Source: an uncultured Pelagibacteraceae bacterium
Lineage (GTDB): Bacteria; Pseudomonadota; Alphaproteobacteria; Pelagibacterales; Pelagibacteraceae
Length of the DNA: 64,000 nucleotides
Assembly (NCBI GenBank): GCA_902535255.1
Contig: CACASQ010000001.1
Coordinates: 1 to 64,000 of the forward strand
Reading direction: 5' to 3'
Shown here: in pieces, positions 17,755 through 29,279 of the stretch
Position numbering within the stretch: the first letter of the stretch is position 1
Layout of the letters: each line of letters opens with the position of its first letter
Position numbers and translations under genes: made by a program
The notes under the pieces: generated by a model
Told to the model about the DNA's origin: nothing
The model's input: only the letters and a program-made list of their open reading frames with translations
Databases searched by the model: none

Positions 17755-18710
17755 AAATTGAAAAAATTTTAATTTACAACTCAGGAGGTGGTTTAGGTGA
17801 CTCTATTCAATTATTTCCATTAATAATAAGCTTAAAAAGTCACTTTAAAAAAGCTGAGTTTTTCTATTTAGGTGCACATGCCAATCATTTTTCAGGAAAA
17901 TTAAAAGAGTACAAGATAGAATTGAAAACACTTGATTTAGATTTAAAATATTTTGGATTTAGATGGTGGCATTTTTTATTTGTAAAAAATAAAGCGTTAA
18001 AAAAGATAAATAGTAAATTTGATCTTATAATTGATTTACAGACAAAAATTAGAAATTCTCTGATTTTAAAAAGAATTCCTCATAGACTATTTTACTCAAG
18101 AACATTGAATGGTTTATTTTCGTCAAAAAAAATAAAATCAAACTCATCTAATCATATAGAAAATTTAAGTTTATTTATTGAGGAAGATGTACTGGAATTA
18201 GATTTTAAAGTAAAAAAACTACCCAAAGAGTTTTTAAATGAAGCTAAACGATTATTACCAAACTCTAATTATGTTGGTTTTTCGATTACCCAGGGTAATG
18301 AGTACAGAAAAAAAAGTTGGTCAATATTTAGATTTACTGCTTTAGCCAATAAAGTTACCTCAAAAAATAAGATTCCTGTTTTTTTTATTGAAAAAGATAA
18401 AATTGATTTAATTGAAAAGATTAAAAGCCAAGTTCCATCAGCGATCTTTCCTGAGATGAATTCAAAATTTTCTTGTCCTGCATTAGTGACGGCACTAGCA
18501 TCTAGATTGAATATGGCTGTATCAATTGATAATGGTATTATGCATATGTTAGCTCTAGCTAATATTCCAATGGTTGTTTTATTCGGACCAACAAATTCAG
18601 AAAAGTTTGCTCCTAAAAATAAATTTACAAAAATCTTAGACAGTAAAAAACTTCACAAAACAAATGATATTAATTCTATTGAGGTGGATGAAGTTTTTAG
18701 TTTAATTTAA
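17751..18710 (+). CDS. Glycosyltransferase family 9 (heptosyltransferase-like)
   Basis: GGGLGDSIQLFPLI, SIDNGIMHMLALANIPMVVLFGPTNSEKFAP. Confidence 0.85.
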   Translation: MKIEKILIYNSGGGLGDSIQLFPLIISLKSHFKKAEFFYLGAHANHFSGKLKEYKIELKTLDLDLKYFGFRWWHFLFVKNKALKKINSKFDLIIDLQTKIRNSLILKRIPHRLFYSRTLNGLFSSKKIKSNSSNHIENLSLFIEEDVLELDFKVKKLPKEFLNEAKRLLPNSNYVGFSITQGNEYRKKSWSIFRFTALANKVTSKNKIPVFFIEKDKIDLIEKIKSQVPSAIFPEMNSKFSCPALVTALASRLNMAVSIDNGIMHMLALANIPMVVLFGPTNSEKFAPKNKFTKILDSKKLHKTNDINSIEVDEVFSLI

Positions 18711-19465
18711 ATCTTTAAAATCTTAATTTTTTTCAATTTAACTACTTTTAATATTTCTCTCTCTACCTGTTTAAGTTTTATTTTAGAAGTTGATCTAGTT
18801 ACTATTGAAACTCCAATTTTACCCAGTCTAAAAAATGGATAACTTCCAACATCGACAATTTTTTTATATTTTTTTTGAATTACTCCAAGTTTTTTTGAAA
18901 TATTGCTTTCCACAGTAAATAGATTAATGCTACGACTATGAACTTTTGATCCTTTGATAAGATATTTTTTACAATTCTCTATCATAGATTTTAATATTGA
19001 TGGAACGCCTGGTAGCGATAATACATTCCTTGTCTTGAACCCAGGGGCAGCGCTTGATGGGTTATATATTAGTTTTGAACCATTAGGCATTTTGGCCATT
19101 TTTTTTCTTCCATCGTTAAATTTTTTTTTGCCATAGTAATTTTCAAGAATTTTGTATGCTTCTTTATGATAGTTATATTTTAAATCGAATGCTTTTGCGA
19201 TTGATTGGGCTGTAATGTCATCGTGTGTTGGGCCAATGCCTCCAGTTGTGAACACATAATTAAATTTCTTCGATAAGCTTCTTACATTAATAACGATGGT
19301 CTTTTCAACGTCAGGTATTATTCTCACTTCATTAACAATTATTCCACAGTTTGAATTAAGCCAATTACTTATAAAAGCTATATTTTTATCTTGAGTTCTG
19401 CCTGATAAAATTTCATTTCCAATAATTAAGATTGCAGCATTTACTTTTTTAGTTTTTTTCTTCAT
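18707..19465 (-). CDS. CinA N-terminal/MoaB-Mog (molybdopterin-binding) domain protein
   Basis: AAILIIGNEILSGRTQDKN, FTTGGIGPTHDDITAQSIAKAF. Confidence 0.9.
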   Translation of the reverse strand: MKKKTKKVNAAILIIGNEILSGRTQDKNIAFISNWLNSNCGIIVNEVRIIPDVEKTIVINVRSLSKKFNYVFTTGGIGPTHDDITAQSIAKAFDLKYNYHKEAYKILENYYGKKKFNDGRKKMAKMPNGSKLIYNPSSAAPGFKTRNVLSLPGVPSILKSMIENCKKYLIKGSKVHSRSINLFTVESNISKKLGVIQKKYKKIVDVGSYPFFRLGKIGVSIVTRSTSKIKLKQVEREILKVVKLKKIKILKI

Positions 19466-19481
19466 AGATGATTAATTATAC

Positions 19482-20180
19482 ATGAACTTTAAAAATATAT
19501 TAATATCAGGAGTATTAATAAAAAGATACAAGCGTTTTTTTGCAGATGTAAAAATAAAAGATACCGTCGTCACTGCTCACTGTCCAAATACTGGTTCAAT
19601 GATGGGGTTGCTTAGAAGTGGCAATCGTGTGTGGCTCAGTAAGACAGACAATCCTAAAAGAAAACTTAAATATACACTACAAATAATTGAAACAGATACT
19701 ACAAAAGTTGGTGTTAATACTCTTTTAACAAATAAAATAATTTTTAATGCCCTACATGATAAGGAGATTAAAGAATTTAAAAATATACAAAATATTTATA
19801 GAGAAGTAAAATTTGGTAAAAATACAAGGTTTGATTTTCTTGTTTCAGAAGAAAATAAAAGATCTTTTATCGAAGTTAAAAATGTTACTCTTTCAAGAAA
19901 AAAAGGAATAGCAGAATTTCCAGATGCAATCACAGCAAGGGGGCTAAAACACATAAATGAATTAATGAAAGCTAGTAACCAAGACTATAATATTTATCTT
20001 TTATTTTTAATTCAAAGAAATGATTGTAAACGCTTTGAAATTGCTAAAGATATTGATCCTGCATATTATAAATTACTTAAAAAAGCTGTTAAAAAAAAAT
20101 TAAATATACTCTGCTATGATTGTAAATTTTTAACAAAAGGAATAAAACTTAATCGAAAAATAAAATTCAATATTAAATGA
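19482..20180 (+). CDS. sfsA: SfsA family protein
   Basis: VKIKDTVVTAHCPNTGSMMGL, RFDFLVSEENKRSFIEVKNVTL, FPDAITARGLKHINEL. Confidence 0.94.
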   Translation: MNFKNILISGVLIKRYKRFFADVKIKDTVVTAHCPNTGSMMGLLRSGNRVWLSKTDNPKRKLKYTLQIIETDTTKVGVNTLLTNKIIFNALHDKEIKEFKNIQNIYREVKFGKNTRFDFLVSEENKRSFIEVKNVTLSRKKGIAEFPDAITARGLKHINELMKASNQDYNIYLLFLIQRNDCKRFEIAKDIDPAYYKLLKKAVKKKLNILCYDCKFLTKGIKLNRKIKFNIK

Positions 20181-20941
20181 GCGAAAATTACAAAGAAGCA
20201 TTTGAAAAAACTAGGGTGGCTGGATTAATTGCGGCTGGTGCATTAGATGAGGTGGCTAAGATTATAAAACCAGGTATAGAAACTAATCAAATAGATAAAT
20301 TATGTTTTGAATATATCAATGATCATGGTGCCTACTCTGCTCCATTACTTTACAGAGGCTTTCCAAAATCTTGCTGCACTTCCACAAATCATATTGTTTG
20401 CCATGGTATACCCTCAGATAAAGTCTTAAAGGATGGCGATATTGTTAATGTTGATGTTACCGCTTTAAAAAATGGTTGGCATGGTGATACGAGTAGAACT
20501 TTTGAAATAGGAAATGTTTCTGTAAAAGCTAAGAAATTAATACAAACTACTTATGAGGCAATGATGCAAGCTATTTCCATTGTGAAAGATAACATTAATT
20601 TAGGCGATATTGGTTCTACCATACAAAAATATGTGGAGGCTCAAGGTTTTTCAGTTGTACAAGATTTTTGTGGGCACGGTATTGGTAAATCATTTCATGA
20701 GGAGCCAAATGTTTTGCACTATGGTAAAAAAGGGACAGGTGAAAAAATTAAAACAGGAATGATATTTACAATAGAACCCATGATAAATCTCGGAAAATTT
20801 GAGACAAAGACATTGAGTGATGGATGGACTGCAGTTACAAAAGATAAATCTTTATCAGCACAATTTGAACATACTGTAGGTGTAACAAAGAACGGTTGTG
20901 AGATTTTTACATTATCAAATAAAAAACAATTAATAAAATGA
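20177..20941 (+). CDS. map: Methionine aminopeptidase type I
   Basis: NHIVCHGIPSDKVLKDGDIVNVDVTALKNGWHGDTSRTF, FCGHGIGKSFHEEP. Confidence 0.97.
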   Translation: MSENYKEAFEKTRVAGLIAAGALDEVAKIIKPGIETNQIDKLCFEYINDHGAYSAPLLYRGFPKSCCTSTNHIVCHGIPSDKVLKDGDIVNVDVTALKNGWHGDTSRTFEIGNVSVKAKKLIQTTYEAMMQAISIVKDNINLGDIGSTIQKYVEAQGFSVVQDFCGHGIGKSFHEEPNVLHYGKKGTGEKIKTGMIFTIEPMINLGKFETKTLSDGWTAVTKDKSLSAQFEHTVGVTKNGCEIFTLSNKKQLIK

Positions 20942-22236
20942 TTGATAGATACTCAAGGAAAGAAATAAAAAAGATTTGGGACGACCATAACAAATATTCT
21001 ATTTGGTTAGATATAGAATTGGCTGCAGCAGAAGCTATGGAAAAATTTAATATAATACCTAAAGGAGTTGTAAAAAAAGTAAAATCGAAAGCCAAGATTA
21101 ATGTGAAGAGAATTTTACAAATTGAAGAAAAAGTAAAACATGATGTAATAGCTTTTCTAACATCGATTACAGAAAAAGCTGGTAAAGATGCTAAATATCT
21201 TCATAAAGGAATGACTTCCTCTGATATTTTAGACACATGTTTTAATTTACAACTTAAACAATCTGGTGAAATATTACTTAAAGACTTAGATGAATTATTA
21301 AAATCAATCAAACGTCAGGCAATAAAACATAAGTATACTTTGTGTATAGGAAGAAGCCACGGAATTCATGCTGAACCAATTACATTTGGTTTAAAGATGC
21401 TCTCTTTTTATCAAGAGTTCCATAGAAATAAAAAAAGATTAATTAATTCAATTCAAGAAGTTTCTACTTGTGCAATTTCAGGAGCAGTTGGAACATTTGC
21501 CAATGTTGATCCAAGAATTGAAAAATATGTAGCAAAAAAATTAAATCTTTCCATAGAGCCTATATCTACACAAATTATTCCTAGAGATAGACACGCACAA
21601 TATTTTTCAACACTTGCTATAATTGCGAGTTCAGTCGAAAGACTAGCAGTGGAAATAAGGCATCTCCAACGAACTGAAGTTTTAGAGGTTGAAGAATTTT
21701 TTGGTAAAAAACAAAAAGGATCATCAGCCATGCCGCATAAGAAGAATCCAATTTTAAGTGAGAACTTAACGGGTTTAGCAAGATTGATAAGATCTAGTGT
21801 TATCCCTGCGCTTGAAAATGTAGTTTTGTGGCACGAGAGAGATATTTCTCATTCATCTGTGGAGAGAAATATTGGTCCAGATGCAACAATCGCTTTAGAT
21901 TTTGCTCTTACTAGATTGTCAAATGTAATTAAAAATTTAAATATTTATTCGAAAAACATGTATAAAAATCTAAATTTGACCAATGGAATATTTTTTTCCC
22001 AACGTGTACTTCTTGAATTAACGACTGCGGGGTTTACAAGAGAAGAGGCATACAAAATTGTACAAAAAAACGCTTTAAATGCCTGGGAAAAAAACTCCTC
22101 TTTTTTAAGTACTATTATTTCGGACAAAAAAATTACTGATAAAATACCTGTTAATAAACTTAAAAACTTATTTGATTTTAGTTATCATACTAAAAAAATT
22201 AATATAATTTTTAATCGTAGTCTTAAAAATAAGTAA
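20938..22236 (+). CDS. purB: Adenylosuccinate lyase
   Basis: GSSAMPHKKNPILSENLTGLARL signature. Confidence 0.97.
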   Translation: MIDRYSRKEIKKIWDDHNKYSIWLDIELAAAEAMEKFNIIPKGVVKKVKSKAKINVKRILQIEEKVKHDVIAFLTSITEKAGKDAKYLHKGMTSSDILDTCFNLQLKQSGEILLKDLDELLKSIKRQAIKHKYTLCIGRSHGIHAEPITFGLKMLSFYQEFHRNKKRLINSIQEVSTCAISGAVGTFANVDPRIEKYVAKKLNLSIEPISTQIIPRDRHAQYFSTLAIIASSVERLAVEIRHLQRTEVLEVEEFFGKKQKGSSAMPHKKNPILSENLTGLARLIRSSVIPALENVVLWHERDISHSSVERNIGPDATIALDFALTRLSNVIKNLNIYSKNMYKNLNLTNGIFFSQRVLLELTTAGFTREEAYKIVQKNALNAWEKNSSFLSTIISDKKITDKIPVNKLKNLFDFSYHTKKINIIFNRSLKNK

Positions 22237-22240
22237 TCAA

Positions 22241-23032
22241 ATGAATAAAGGTAATAAATTATACGAAGGGAAAGCTAAGATAATTTATGAAACTAAAGAT
22301 CAAAATTTAGTTATTCAACATTTTAAAGATGATGCTACGGCATTTAATAATCTTAAAAAAGCAAATGTAGAAGGTAAAGGAGTTTTAAATAATAGAATTT
22401 CTGAATTTATTTTAAATAATTTATCTCAATGTGGAATAAAGACTCATCTTGTAAAAAGACTTAATATGAGAGAACAATTAATAAGGAAGGCAGAAATTTT
22501 TCCAATTGAATTTATAGTAAGAAATATTGCTACAGGATCACTTACAAAAAGACTTGGCATACCAGAGGGAACTCTTCTGGATAAACCTTTGTTAGAGTAT
22601 TGCTACAAGAAAGATGAGTTAAATGATCCTTTAATTTCAAAAGAGCACATTTTTTCTTTTGGGTGGGCTAGTGAAGATGAAATAAACAAGATAGATAAAA
22701 TCACTTTAAGAATTAACGATTTATTAACAGGAATTTTTAGGGCTGTAGGTATAAAGCTGGTAGATTTCAAAATTGAATATGGAAAAGCTTGGAACAAAGA
22801 TACTGAAGAAAAAGAAATAGTTCTTGCAGATGAAATAAGTCCTGACACTTGTAGACTATGGGATATGAAAACTGAAAAAAAACTAGATAAAGATAGATTT
22901 AGAAAAGACTTAGGAAATATTATTCAAGCGTATCAAGAAGTAGCTAGGAGATTAGGAATTATGCCAGAGGAAACAAACATTAGTGAAGTAAATTTTGGAA
23001 AAACTATCCCAATAAAATTCAAAAAGAAATAA
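22241..23032 (+). CDS. purC: Phosphoribosylaminoimidazole-succinocarboxamide synthase
   Basis: LYEGKAKIIYET, ADEISPDTCRLWD. Confidence 0.97.
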   Translation: MNKGNKLYEGKAKIIYETKDQNLVIQHFKDDATAFNNLKKANVEGKGVLNNRISEFILNNLSQCGIKTHLVKRLNMREQLIRKAEIFPIEFIVRNIATGSLTKRLGIPEGTLLDKPLLEYCYKKDELNDPLISKEHIFSFGWASEDEINKIDKITLRINDLLTGIFRAVGIKLVDFKIEYGKAWNKDTEEKEIVLADEISPDTCRLWDMKTEKKLDKDRFRKDLGNIIQAYQEVARRLGIMPEETNISEVNFGKTIPIKFKKK

Positions 23033-23033
23033 A

Positions 23034-23273
23034 TTGAAATTTGCAGTAACAGTCACTTTAAAAAAAGACGTATTAGATCCACAAGGCAAAGTTGTTCAAG
23101 ATACCTTGGCCAATCTAGGTATGAAAAGTTTGAAAAATATTAGACAAGGTAAATTTTTTGAAATTGAAATTGAAGAAAAAAATCAACTTAAGGCTGAAGA
23201 ATTAATTAACGACATGTGCAAAAAACTTTTAGTTAATTTAATTATCGAGGATTATAAAATAAGTAAATTATGA
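23034..23273 (+). CDS. purS: FGAM synthase subunit PurS
   Basis: VTLKKDVLDPQGKVVQDTLANLG; TTG start; between purC and purQ. Confidence 0.95.
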   Translation: MKFAVTVTLKKDVLDPQGKVVQDTLANLGMKSLKNIRQGKFFEIEIEEKNQLKAEELINDMCKKLLVNLIIEDYKISKL

Positions 23274-23950
23274 TGAATTCATCTGTCATTGTTTTTCCTG
23301 GTTCAAATTGTGATCGAGATATTGCAGTTGCTTTGGAGAAAATGCAATTTAAGAATAAAATGGTTTGGCACAAGGAAACAAAATTACCTAAATCGGATCT
23401 TATTGTGATTCCTGGAGGTTTTTCATATGGAGACTACTTAAGATCTGGAGCAATTGCAGGTAAATCTTTAATTATAGACGAAGTTATTAAAGCAGCAAAA
23501 TCAGGTTGTTTAATTTTGGGTATTTGTAACGGTTTTCAAATATTGACTGAAACAGGTTTACTTAAAGGAACACTTTTAAGGAATAGAAATTTAAAATTTA
23601 TAAATAAAGATGTTAATATAAAAGTTATAAATAATAAAACAAGTTTCACTTCAAAATATAAATTAAATCAAATATTAAAAATTAATATTGCTCACAATGA
23701 AGGAAACTATTTTACTGACAAAGATCACCTAAACAAGTTGAAAAACGAAAATCTAATTGCTTTTCAATATTGTGACGTTAATGGAAATATTAGTGATCAA
23801 TCTAACCCGAATGGTGCAGTAGAAAATATTGCAGGAATTTATAATTCTAAGAAAAATATACTTGGTATGATGCCTCATCCAGAAAGAATGGTAGATAATT
23901 TAATTTCTAACACTGACGGTATTAATTTATTTGCAAGTATTATGAATTAA
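23270..23950 (+). CDS. purQ: FGAM synthase subunit PurQ
   Basis: [45 protein letters not shown]. Confidence 0.97.
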   Translation: MMNSSVIVFPGSNCDRDIAVALEKMQFKNKMVWHKETKLPKSDLIVIPGGFSYGDYLRSGAIAGKSLIIDEVIKAAKSGCLILGICNGFQILTETGLLKGTLLRNRNLKFINKDVNIKVINNKTSFTSKYKLNQILKINIAHNEGNYFTDKDHLNKLKNENLIAFQYCDVNGNISDQSNPNGAVENIAGIYNSKKNILGMMPHPERMVDNLISNTDGINLFASIMN

Positions 23951-23954
23951 TAAA

Positions 23955-26135
23955 ATGCAAATTACTGATAAGATAATTGAAAATCATGGATTAACTAAAG
24001 ATGAATATAAAAATATTCAAAAATTATTAAAAAGAAATCCAAACCTACTCGAGCTAGGAATTTTTTCTGCCATGTGGAACGAACACTGTTCGTATAAATC
24101 TTCTAGAATTCACTTAAAAAAGTTACCAACTAAAGGAAAACAGGTAATTCAAGGACCAGGGGAGAATGCTGGAGTAATTGATATCGGCGATGAGGATGCA
24201 ATAATTTTTAAAATAGAAAGTCACAATCATCCCTCATACATTGAGCCTTATCAAGGGGCTGCAACTGGTGTTGGGGGGATTTTAAGAGATGTTTTTACAA
24301 TGGGCGCTAGACCGATTGCATTATTAAATTCAATTCATTTTGGATCGCCTTCACACCCAAAAACTAAAAGCTTGCTTAATGGAGTAGTTTCAGGAATTGG
24401 CGGTTATGGAAATTGTATAGGAATCCCGACAGTTGCAGGTGAAACAAAATTTAATGAAACTTATAATGAAAATATTTTGGTAAATGCTATGGCCGTTGGG
24501 CACGCAAAAAAAAGTAAAATATTTTACTCAAAAGCTAAGGGTGTTAATAAAGCAGTTGTTTATGTTGGGTCTAAAACTGGTCGGGATGGTATTCATGGTG
24601 CATCTATGGCATCAGCAGAATTTGATGAGAACTCCGAAGAGAAAAAACCAACTGTTCAAGTTGGTGATCCATTTACAGAAAAATTATTACTCGAAGCATG
24701 TTTAGAATTAATGAGAGATGATTCTATAATTGCTATTCAAGATATGGGTGCAGCTGGATTAACTTCCTCAAGTGTTGAGATGGCCTCAAAAGGTTTATTA
24801 GGAATTGAGCTAAATCTCGAAAAAGTTCCTTGTAGAGAGGAAAATATGACTCCTTATGAAATGATGCTTTCTGAAAGCCAAGAAAGGATGTTGATCATTT
24901 TGGAAGATGGTAAGGAAAACCACGCGAGAGAAATCTTCAAAAAGTGGGATTTAGATTTTGTAGTAATTGGTAAAACTACTAATACAGGAAATTTAACCTT
25001 GAGATATAACGACAATCTTGAAGGTGAAATTCCAATTAGTTTACTTTCTTCTAGCGCTCCAATTTATGAAAGAGAATTTTCCAAAAAAAGAGTTCCAACC
25101 GATAAAATTAAAATTAAAGACCTAAAAAAAATTAAACTTGAGGATGCTTTATTAAAAATTTTATCATCACCAAACCATTCTAATAAAAGTTGGATTACAA
25201 ACCAATATGACCAAATGGTTATGTGTGATACCGCGCAAAGATCTGGTTCGGATGCAGCTGTTATAAGAATACATGGTAAAGATAAAGCTATTGCAGTGAC
25301 TGTAGACTCATCAGCTAATTATTGTAAATCTCATCCGTACACCGGGGGGAAACAAATTGTAAGTGAAAATTGGAGAAATCTAATTTCTGTAGGAGCAAAA
25401 CCTTTAGCAATTACTAACTGTCTTAATTTTGGTAATCCTGAAAATAAAGAAATTATGGGAGAGTTTGCAGAATGTTTAGACGGAATAAAAAAAGCTTGTG
25501 AATTTTTAAATTTTCCAGTCGTGTCAGGTAATGTATCTTTTTACAATGGTACTAATAACAAAAATATAGATCCGACACCAGTTATAGGTGGCGTGGGATT
25601 AATTAAAAAATTAGTGCAACCTATTAATCATATGTTTAAGGGAAATAACAATATAATTATACTTATTGGAAAAACTTTTGGTCATCTAGAGCAAAGTTGT
25701 TATTTAAAAGAGAATTATTCTATAATAAGTGGTAAGCCGCCTGAAGTTAATCTTATCAATGAAAAGAACAATGGAGAGGCAGTTCTAAATTTGATAAATC
25801 TGAATTTAATATCCTCAGCTCACGATATTTCAAGTGGAGGTTTGATTACAGCATTAAGCGAAATGTCAATAGGTTCAAATTTTGGAGTCAAAATTAAAAA
25901 ACCAAAAAAATTAACTAGTTCAATTGAGTATTTTTTTGGTGAGGACCAAAGTAGATATATTCTAGAAATTAATGAAAAAAATTTAATCGAAGTTGAGAAA
26001 ATACTTCAATCTAAAAATATATATTACGAAAAAATAGGTTTTACACAGGATAATAATTTTGAGATAGAAGGTGAAATGAAAATCAGCATAAATGACCTAT
26101 TTAAAGTTAATAACCAATGGTATAATAATTATTAA
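23955..26135 (+). CDS. purL: FGAM synthase subunit PurL
   Basis: [34 protein letters not shown]. Confidence 0.98.
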   Translation: MQITDKIIENHGLTKDEYKNIQKLLKRNPNLLELGIFSAMWNEHCSYKSSRIHLKKLPTKGKQVIQGPGENAGVIDIGDEDAIIFKIESHNHPSYIEPYQGAATGVGGILRDVFTMGARPIALLNSIHFGSPSHPKTKSLLNGVVSGIGGYGNCIGIPTVAGETKFNETYNENILVNAMAVGHAKKSKIFYSKAKGVNKAVVYVGSKTGRDGIHGASMASAEFDENSEEKKPTVQVGDPFTEKLLLEACLELMRDDSIIAIQDMGAAGLTSSSVEMASKGLLGIELNLEKVPCREENMTPYEMMLSESQERMLIILEDGKENHAREIFKKWDLDFVVIGKTTNTGNLTLRYNDNLEGEIPISLLSSSAPIYEREFSKKRVPTDKIKIKDLKKIKLEDALLKILSSPNHSNKSWITNQYDQMVMCDTAQRSGSDAAVIRIHGKDKAIAVTVDSSANYCKSHPYTGGKQIVSENWRNLISVGAKPLAITNCLNFGNPENKEIMGEFAECLDGIKKACEFLNFPVVSGNVSFYNGTNNKNIDPTPVIGGVGLIKKLVQPINHMFKGNNNIIILIGKTFGHLEQSCYLKENYSIISGKPPEVNLINEKNNGEAVLNLINLNLISSAHDISSGGLITALSEMSIGSNFGVKIKKPKKLTSSIEYFFGEDQSRYILEINEKNLIEVEKILQSKNIYYEKIGFTQDNNFEIEGEMKISINDLFKVNNQWYNNY

Positions 26136-26365
26136 TGCCACTTCCTATTGACGAAATTAAAAAGCTTATTAAAGAGTCTATACCTGACGCTACAATTGAA
26201 ATTAAAGATTTAATGGGAGATAATAATCATTACTCTGCTACGGTAAAATCAAAACTATTTAATAACTTGAACAAAATTGAACAGCACAAACTTGTATATA
26301 AATCACTTAAGGGTAAAATGGGTAATGAATTACACGCTCTATCATTAATAACAGAAGGCAAATAA
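26135..26365 (+). CDS. bolA: BolA family protein
   Basis: IKESIPDATIEIKDLMGDNNHYSATV..., next to monothiol glutaredoxin. Confidence 0.9.
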   Translation: MPLPIDEIKKLIKESIPDATIEIKDLMGDNNHYSATVKSKLFNNLNKIEQHKLVYKSLKGKMGNELHALSLITEGK

Positions 26366-26682
26366 TGGAAATTAAAGATAAAATAAATAATGCAATTAAT
26401 GAAAACGATATTTGTTTATTTATGAAAGGAACGCCCGATTCACCTCAATGCGGATTTTCAATGGCTGTTACGAACATTTTAAAACATTTAAACGTAAAAT
26501 TTAAAGGGATAAATGTACTGGAGGATGAAAACTTAAGACAAGGTATTAAAGAATTTAGTGACTGGCCCACTATTCCTCAGCTTTATATCAAAGGAGAATT
26601 TATTGGTGGGTGCGACATAGTCAAAGAAATGTTTGAAAATGGTGAACTAAAAAAAATTTTTCAAGATAAAAATCTAATTTAA
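26365..26682 (+). CDS. grxD: Monothiol glutaredoxin, Grx4 family
   Basis: LFMKGTPDSPQCGFSMAV (CGFS), WPTIPQLYIKGEFIGGCDIV. Confidence 0.96.
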   Translation: MEIKDKINNAINENDICLFMKGTPDSPQCGFSMAVTNILKHLNVKFKGINVLEDENLRQGIKEFSDWPTIPQLYIKGEFIGGCDIVKEMFENGELKKIFQDKNLI

Positions 26683-26945
26683 TGAAAAATTATATTTATA
26701 AAATAATAATTTTTATAATAGCAACAATTATTATTTTTGAGTTTACAATAGGTAAACATATTGACCAATTCAACGAAAAAGTTGAATACTTTACAACGAA
26801 AGAAGGAAGAAAAGAGATGGTTTCATCTTTGAAAAAAGAAATTAGAAAAGCTAATGAAAAAGAAAATTATCTTGATGAAGAAGAGAGAGTTTTATTAAGA
26901 AATTTTATAATAAAAATTAAGAAAGAATTACAGTTAGAGAATTAA
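26682..26945 (+). CDS. Hypothetical single-TM protein
   Basis: N-terminal hydrophobic segment; ATG overlaps grxD stop. Confidence 0.6.
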   Translation: MKNYIYKIIIFIIATIIIFEFTIGKHIDQFNEKVEYFTTKEGRKEMVSSLKKEIRKANEKENYLDEEERVLLRNFIIKIKKELQLEN

Positions 26946-28522
26946 GAACACTTAAATATTTTAGCCAAAATTAAGTCTTCCTTAGAAAAGTTCATTTTTA
27001 CCTGCTCTGAATGAATAAGTTCACATTTATTTGGCACTCCTTTATTTGTAGCTCTTTCAGTTAATGCCACGTAAAAAGGTCTCTCATTTTTTTTGTGTAG
27101 CTCATTAAAAGGTTTAAAACATTGATTACTATTATTTAAGAAAAATATTATTCTATCATTTGTGTTTGATATAATACAGTCATCGGGATTTAAATTTTCT
27201 GAATTAATAAAATTTGCAACGTTTTTAGTTGATACACCCCAGTAATCTAATTCAAAATTATTACTTATTTTCATAAAAATATTTGAATTATTCAACCAAA
27301 TATAGTTGTAGGGAAATAATTTAATATTTTGAAATAAAAATAAAATAATTGAAAATCCAATCAATGCTAAACCTAATTTTTTTTTGAAATTAAACATTAT
27401 AATTAACGAAATAATAAAAATTAACGGTATCAAAAATAAAACTTGTCTTAATTCATCATACAAATTTACGTTAAAGAGAATTAGTAAAAGCATAATTACT
27501 ATTACAGATATGGATAATGCGCCTATAATTATTAAATTTTCCTTATTTTTAAAAAGTTTTTTTTCAACAAAAGGAAAAACTAATAATCCAAAAAGAATAA
27601 TAAGCGGTAATTTAAAAAATAACCAAATAAATAAATAACTAGATGGTAAATTTTGTGCTTTCATACAATCCCCTAATGTAATTGTGCAAACCGTTTGAAT
27701 ATGTTGACTCATAAAACTTATCGCTTTAAAAAAATTTAAGGGATTATCCCAAAAATTTGGGTTAAATAGAAAAGTAGTGGCAATAAAAACTAAACTAAAT
27801 ATTGAAATCATTCTTATATTTTTAATCAAAAAATAAAATAAATTCTTTTTGAAAATATTTGTGTAAAAAATCAAAAAAACTAAATATTCAATGAAAATTA
27901 AAACTCCACTGATACGAATTGAAATTAAATATGAAGTAAGTGTTGCAAGTAAAATGATATTTTTAGATCTTATTTTTTCATAATAAAAATATTCATTCAT
28001 TATTTTAATTATAAAATAGGTACAAATTAACCATATAGACATTGAAGGTATGTCTTTGACATTAAAAAAACTATGTCCAAGTAAATAAGGGTAAGTGAGA
28101 AAAAGAATTGTACTTATGTTTGAAAAAAATCTATCTTTAGTAAATAATAATATAATTTTTTTAAAATATATAGCTGACAAAATAAAAAAGATAAAAACTA
28201 CAGGATGTTTTATCAGCAGTTTAGATCCGGAACTATTAATTTCGTTATAATTAATCAGTTGAGAAAATAATAATTCCAAAGGTGTTGAAATCAGATAGAA
28301 CCCAATCCCATAAAATCCAAAATAAGAGTCTAAAAGTTCAACACTTTCCTTAGTATTTAGGAAAATATTTGAAATTTTAGACTTATTCAATTCCCATACT
28401 AAATTACTATGTGCTTCATCATGAGTGATGCCAACATTGAGAGAATAGAAAATACCAATAAAAAAATATAATAATAAGAAATAATTAAAATAATTGTCTT
28501 TAAAACTTAAATTTTTTTTCAT
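26942..28522 (-). CDS. Multi-TM glycosyltransferase-like (ArnT/GT39-type) membrane protein
   Basis: NVGITHDEAHSNLVWELN luminal acidic motif, many TM segments. Confidence 0.6.
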   Translation of the reverse strand: MKKNLSFKDNYFNYFLLLYFFIGIFYSLNVGITHDEAHSNLVWELNKSKISNIFLNTKESVELLDSYFGFYGIGFYLISTPLELLFSQLINYNEINSSGSKLLIKHPVVFIFFILSAIYFKKIILLFTKDRFFSNISTILFLTYPYLLGHSFFNVKDIPSMSIWLICTYFIIKIMNEYFYYEKIRSKNIILLATLTSYLISIRISGVLIFIEYLVFLIFYTNIFKKNLFYFLIKNIRMISIFSLVFIATTFLFNPNFWDNPLNFFKAISFMSQHIQTVCTITLGDCMKAQNLPSSYLFIWLFFKLPLIILFGLLVFPFVEKKLFKNKENLIIIGALSISVIVIMLLLILFNVNLYDELRQVLFLIPLIFIISLIIMFNFKKKLGLALIGFSIILFLFQNIKLFPYNYIWLNNSNIFMKISNNFELDYWGVSTKNVANFINSENLNPDDCIISNTNDRIIFFLNNSNQCFKPFNELHKKNERPFYVALTERATNKGVPNKCELIHSEQVKMNFSKEDLILAKIFKCS

Positions 28523-28532
28523 TAGATTTATA

Positions 28533-29279
28533 TTAATGTTTTTTTTTAATAAAACAAATATCAGACTCCTTCAAATTTCCTTTATAAACACTTAGTGAGC
28601 TTACGTAGTCAAAAAGTTTATTTTGTTTTTTTTCGTCAATATAATTAGACTTAAAATAAGATTTTTCTTTAATTTTTGTAATAAGCGTGTCAATTAAAAT
28701 ATCATTTACGTTTTTATTTCTTGTAAAATAATTTGGAAATCTAAAATCTTCTATAACGTAAATACCATTTGAATTTAAATAATCAAAAAGTACACTTAAA
28801 CCTATTAGCATATCGCTCAAAAGATGCGATCCATCATCAATAATGATATCAAAACCTTGAATTTTTTCTTGATCAAAGATTTTGCTTATAGTTGAATGGA
28901 CTTTTTTGATATTTGCAATATCGAGCCCATAAACACTAATTTGTTTAGATGCGTATTTAAAATTGGAAATATTTATGTCAAAACAAAAAATTTTTGATTT
29001 TGGAAAATATTTTGAAAAAGCTGCCGCAGATGCACCGGCAAAAGAACCAAGCTCCAATATATTTATTTCTTTATTTTTAAAATTACTTAATTCATTAGTA
29101 TAAAACTTTGAATATCCATGACCTTTAGATTTATCTAAATTAAATACATTAGCTTTATCACTTCCATAATGATGAAATAATTCGTCCAAAGTGTTCAGAT
29201 CAAATATTTCATTATCAATATTTATTTTTCTTTTAAATTTAAATATTAAGTTTCTTTTGAAAAGACTGAAAAAATTCAA
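28533..29279 (-). CDS. Class I SAM-dependent methyltransferase-like protein
   Basis: INILELGSFAGASAAAFSKYFPKSKIFCFDIN; FDIIIDDGSHLLSD. Confidence 0.8.
   Translation of the reverse strand: MNFFSLFKRNLIFKFKRKINIDNEIFDLNTLDELFHHYGSDKANVFNLDKSKGHGYSKFYTNELSNFKNKEINILELGSFAGASAAAFSKYFPKSKIFCFDINISNFKYASKQISVYGLDIANIKKVHSTISKIFDQEKIQGFDIIIDDGSHLLSDMLIGLSVLFDYLNSNGIYVIEDFRFPNYFTRNKNVNDILIDTLITKIKEKSYFKSNYIDEKKQNKLFDYVSSLSVYKGNLKESDICFIKKKH

Noticed and set aside
26942-29279. Membrane glycosyltransferase plus methyltransferase pair as a second genomic island
   Set aside because: No att repeats, integrase or tRNA boundary; composition similar to flanks.
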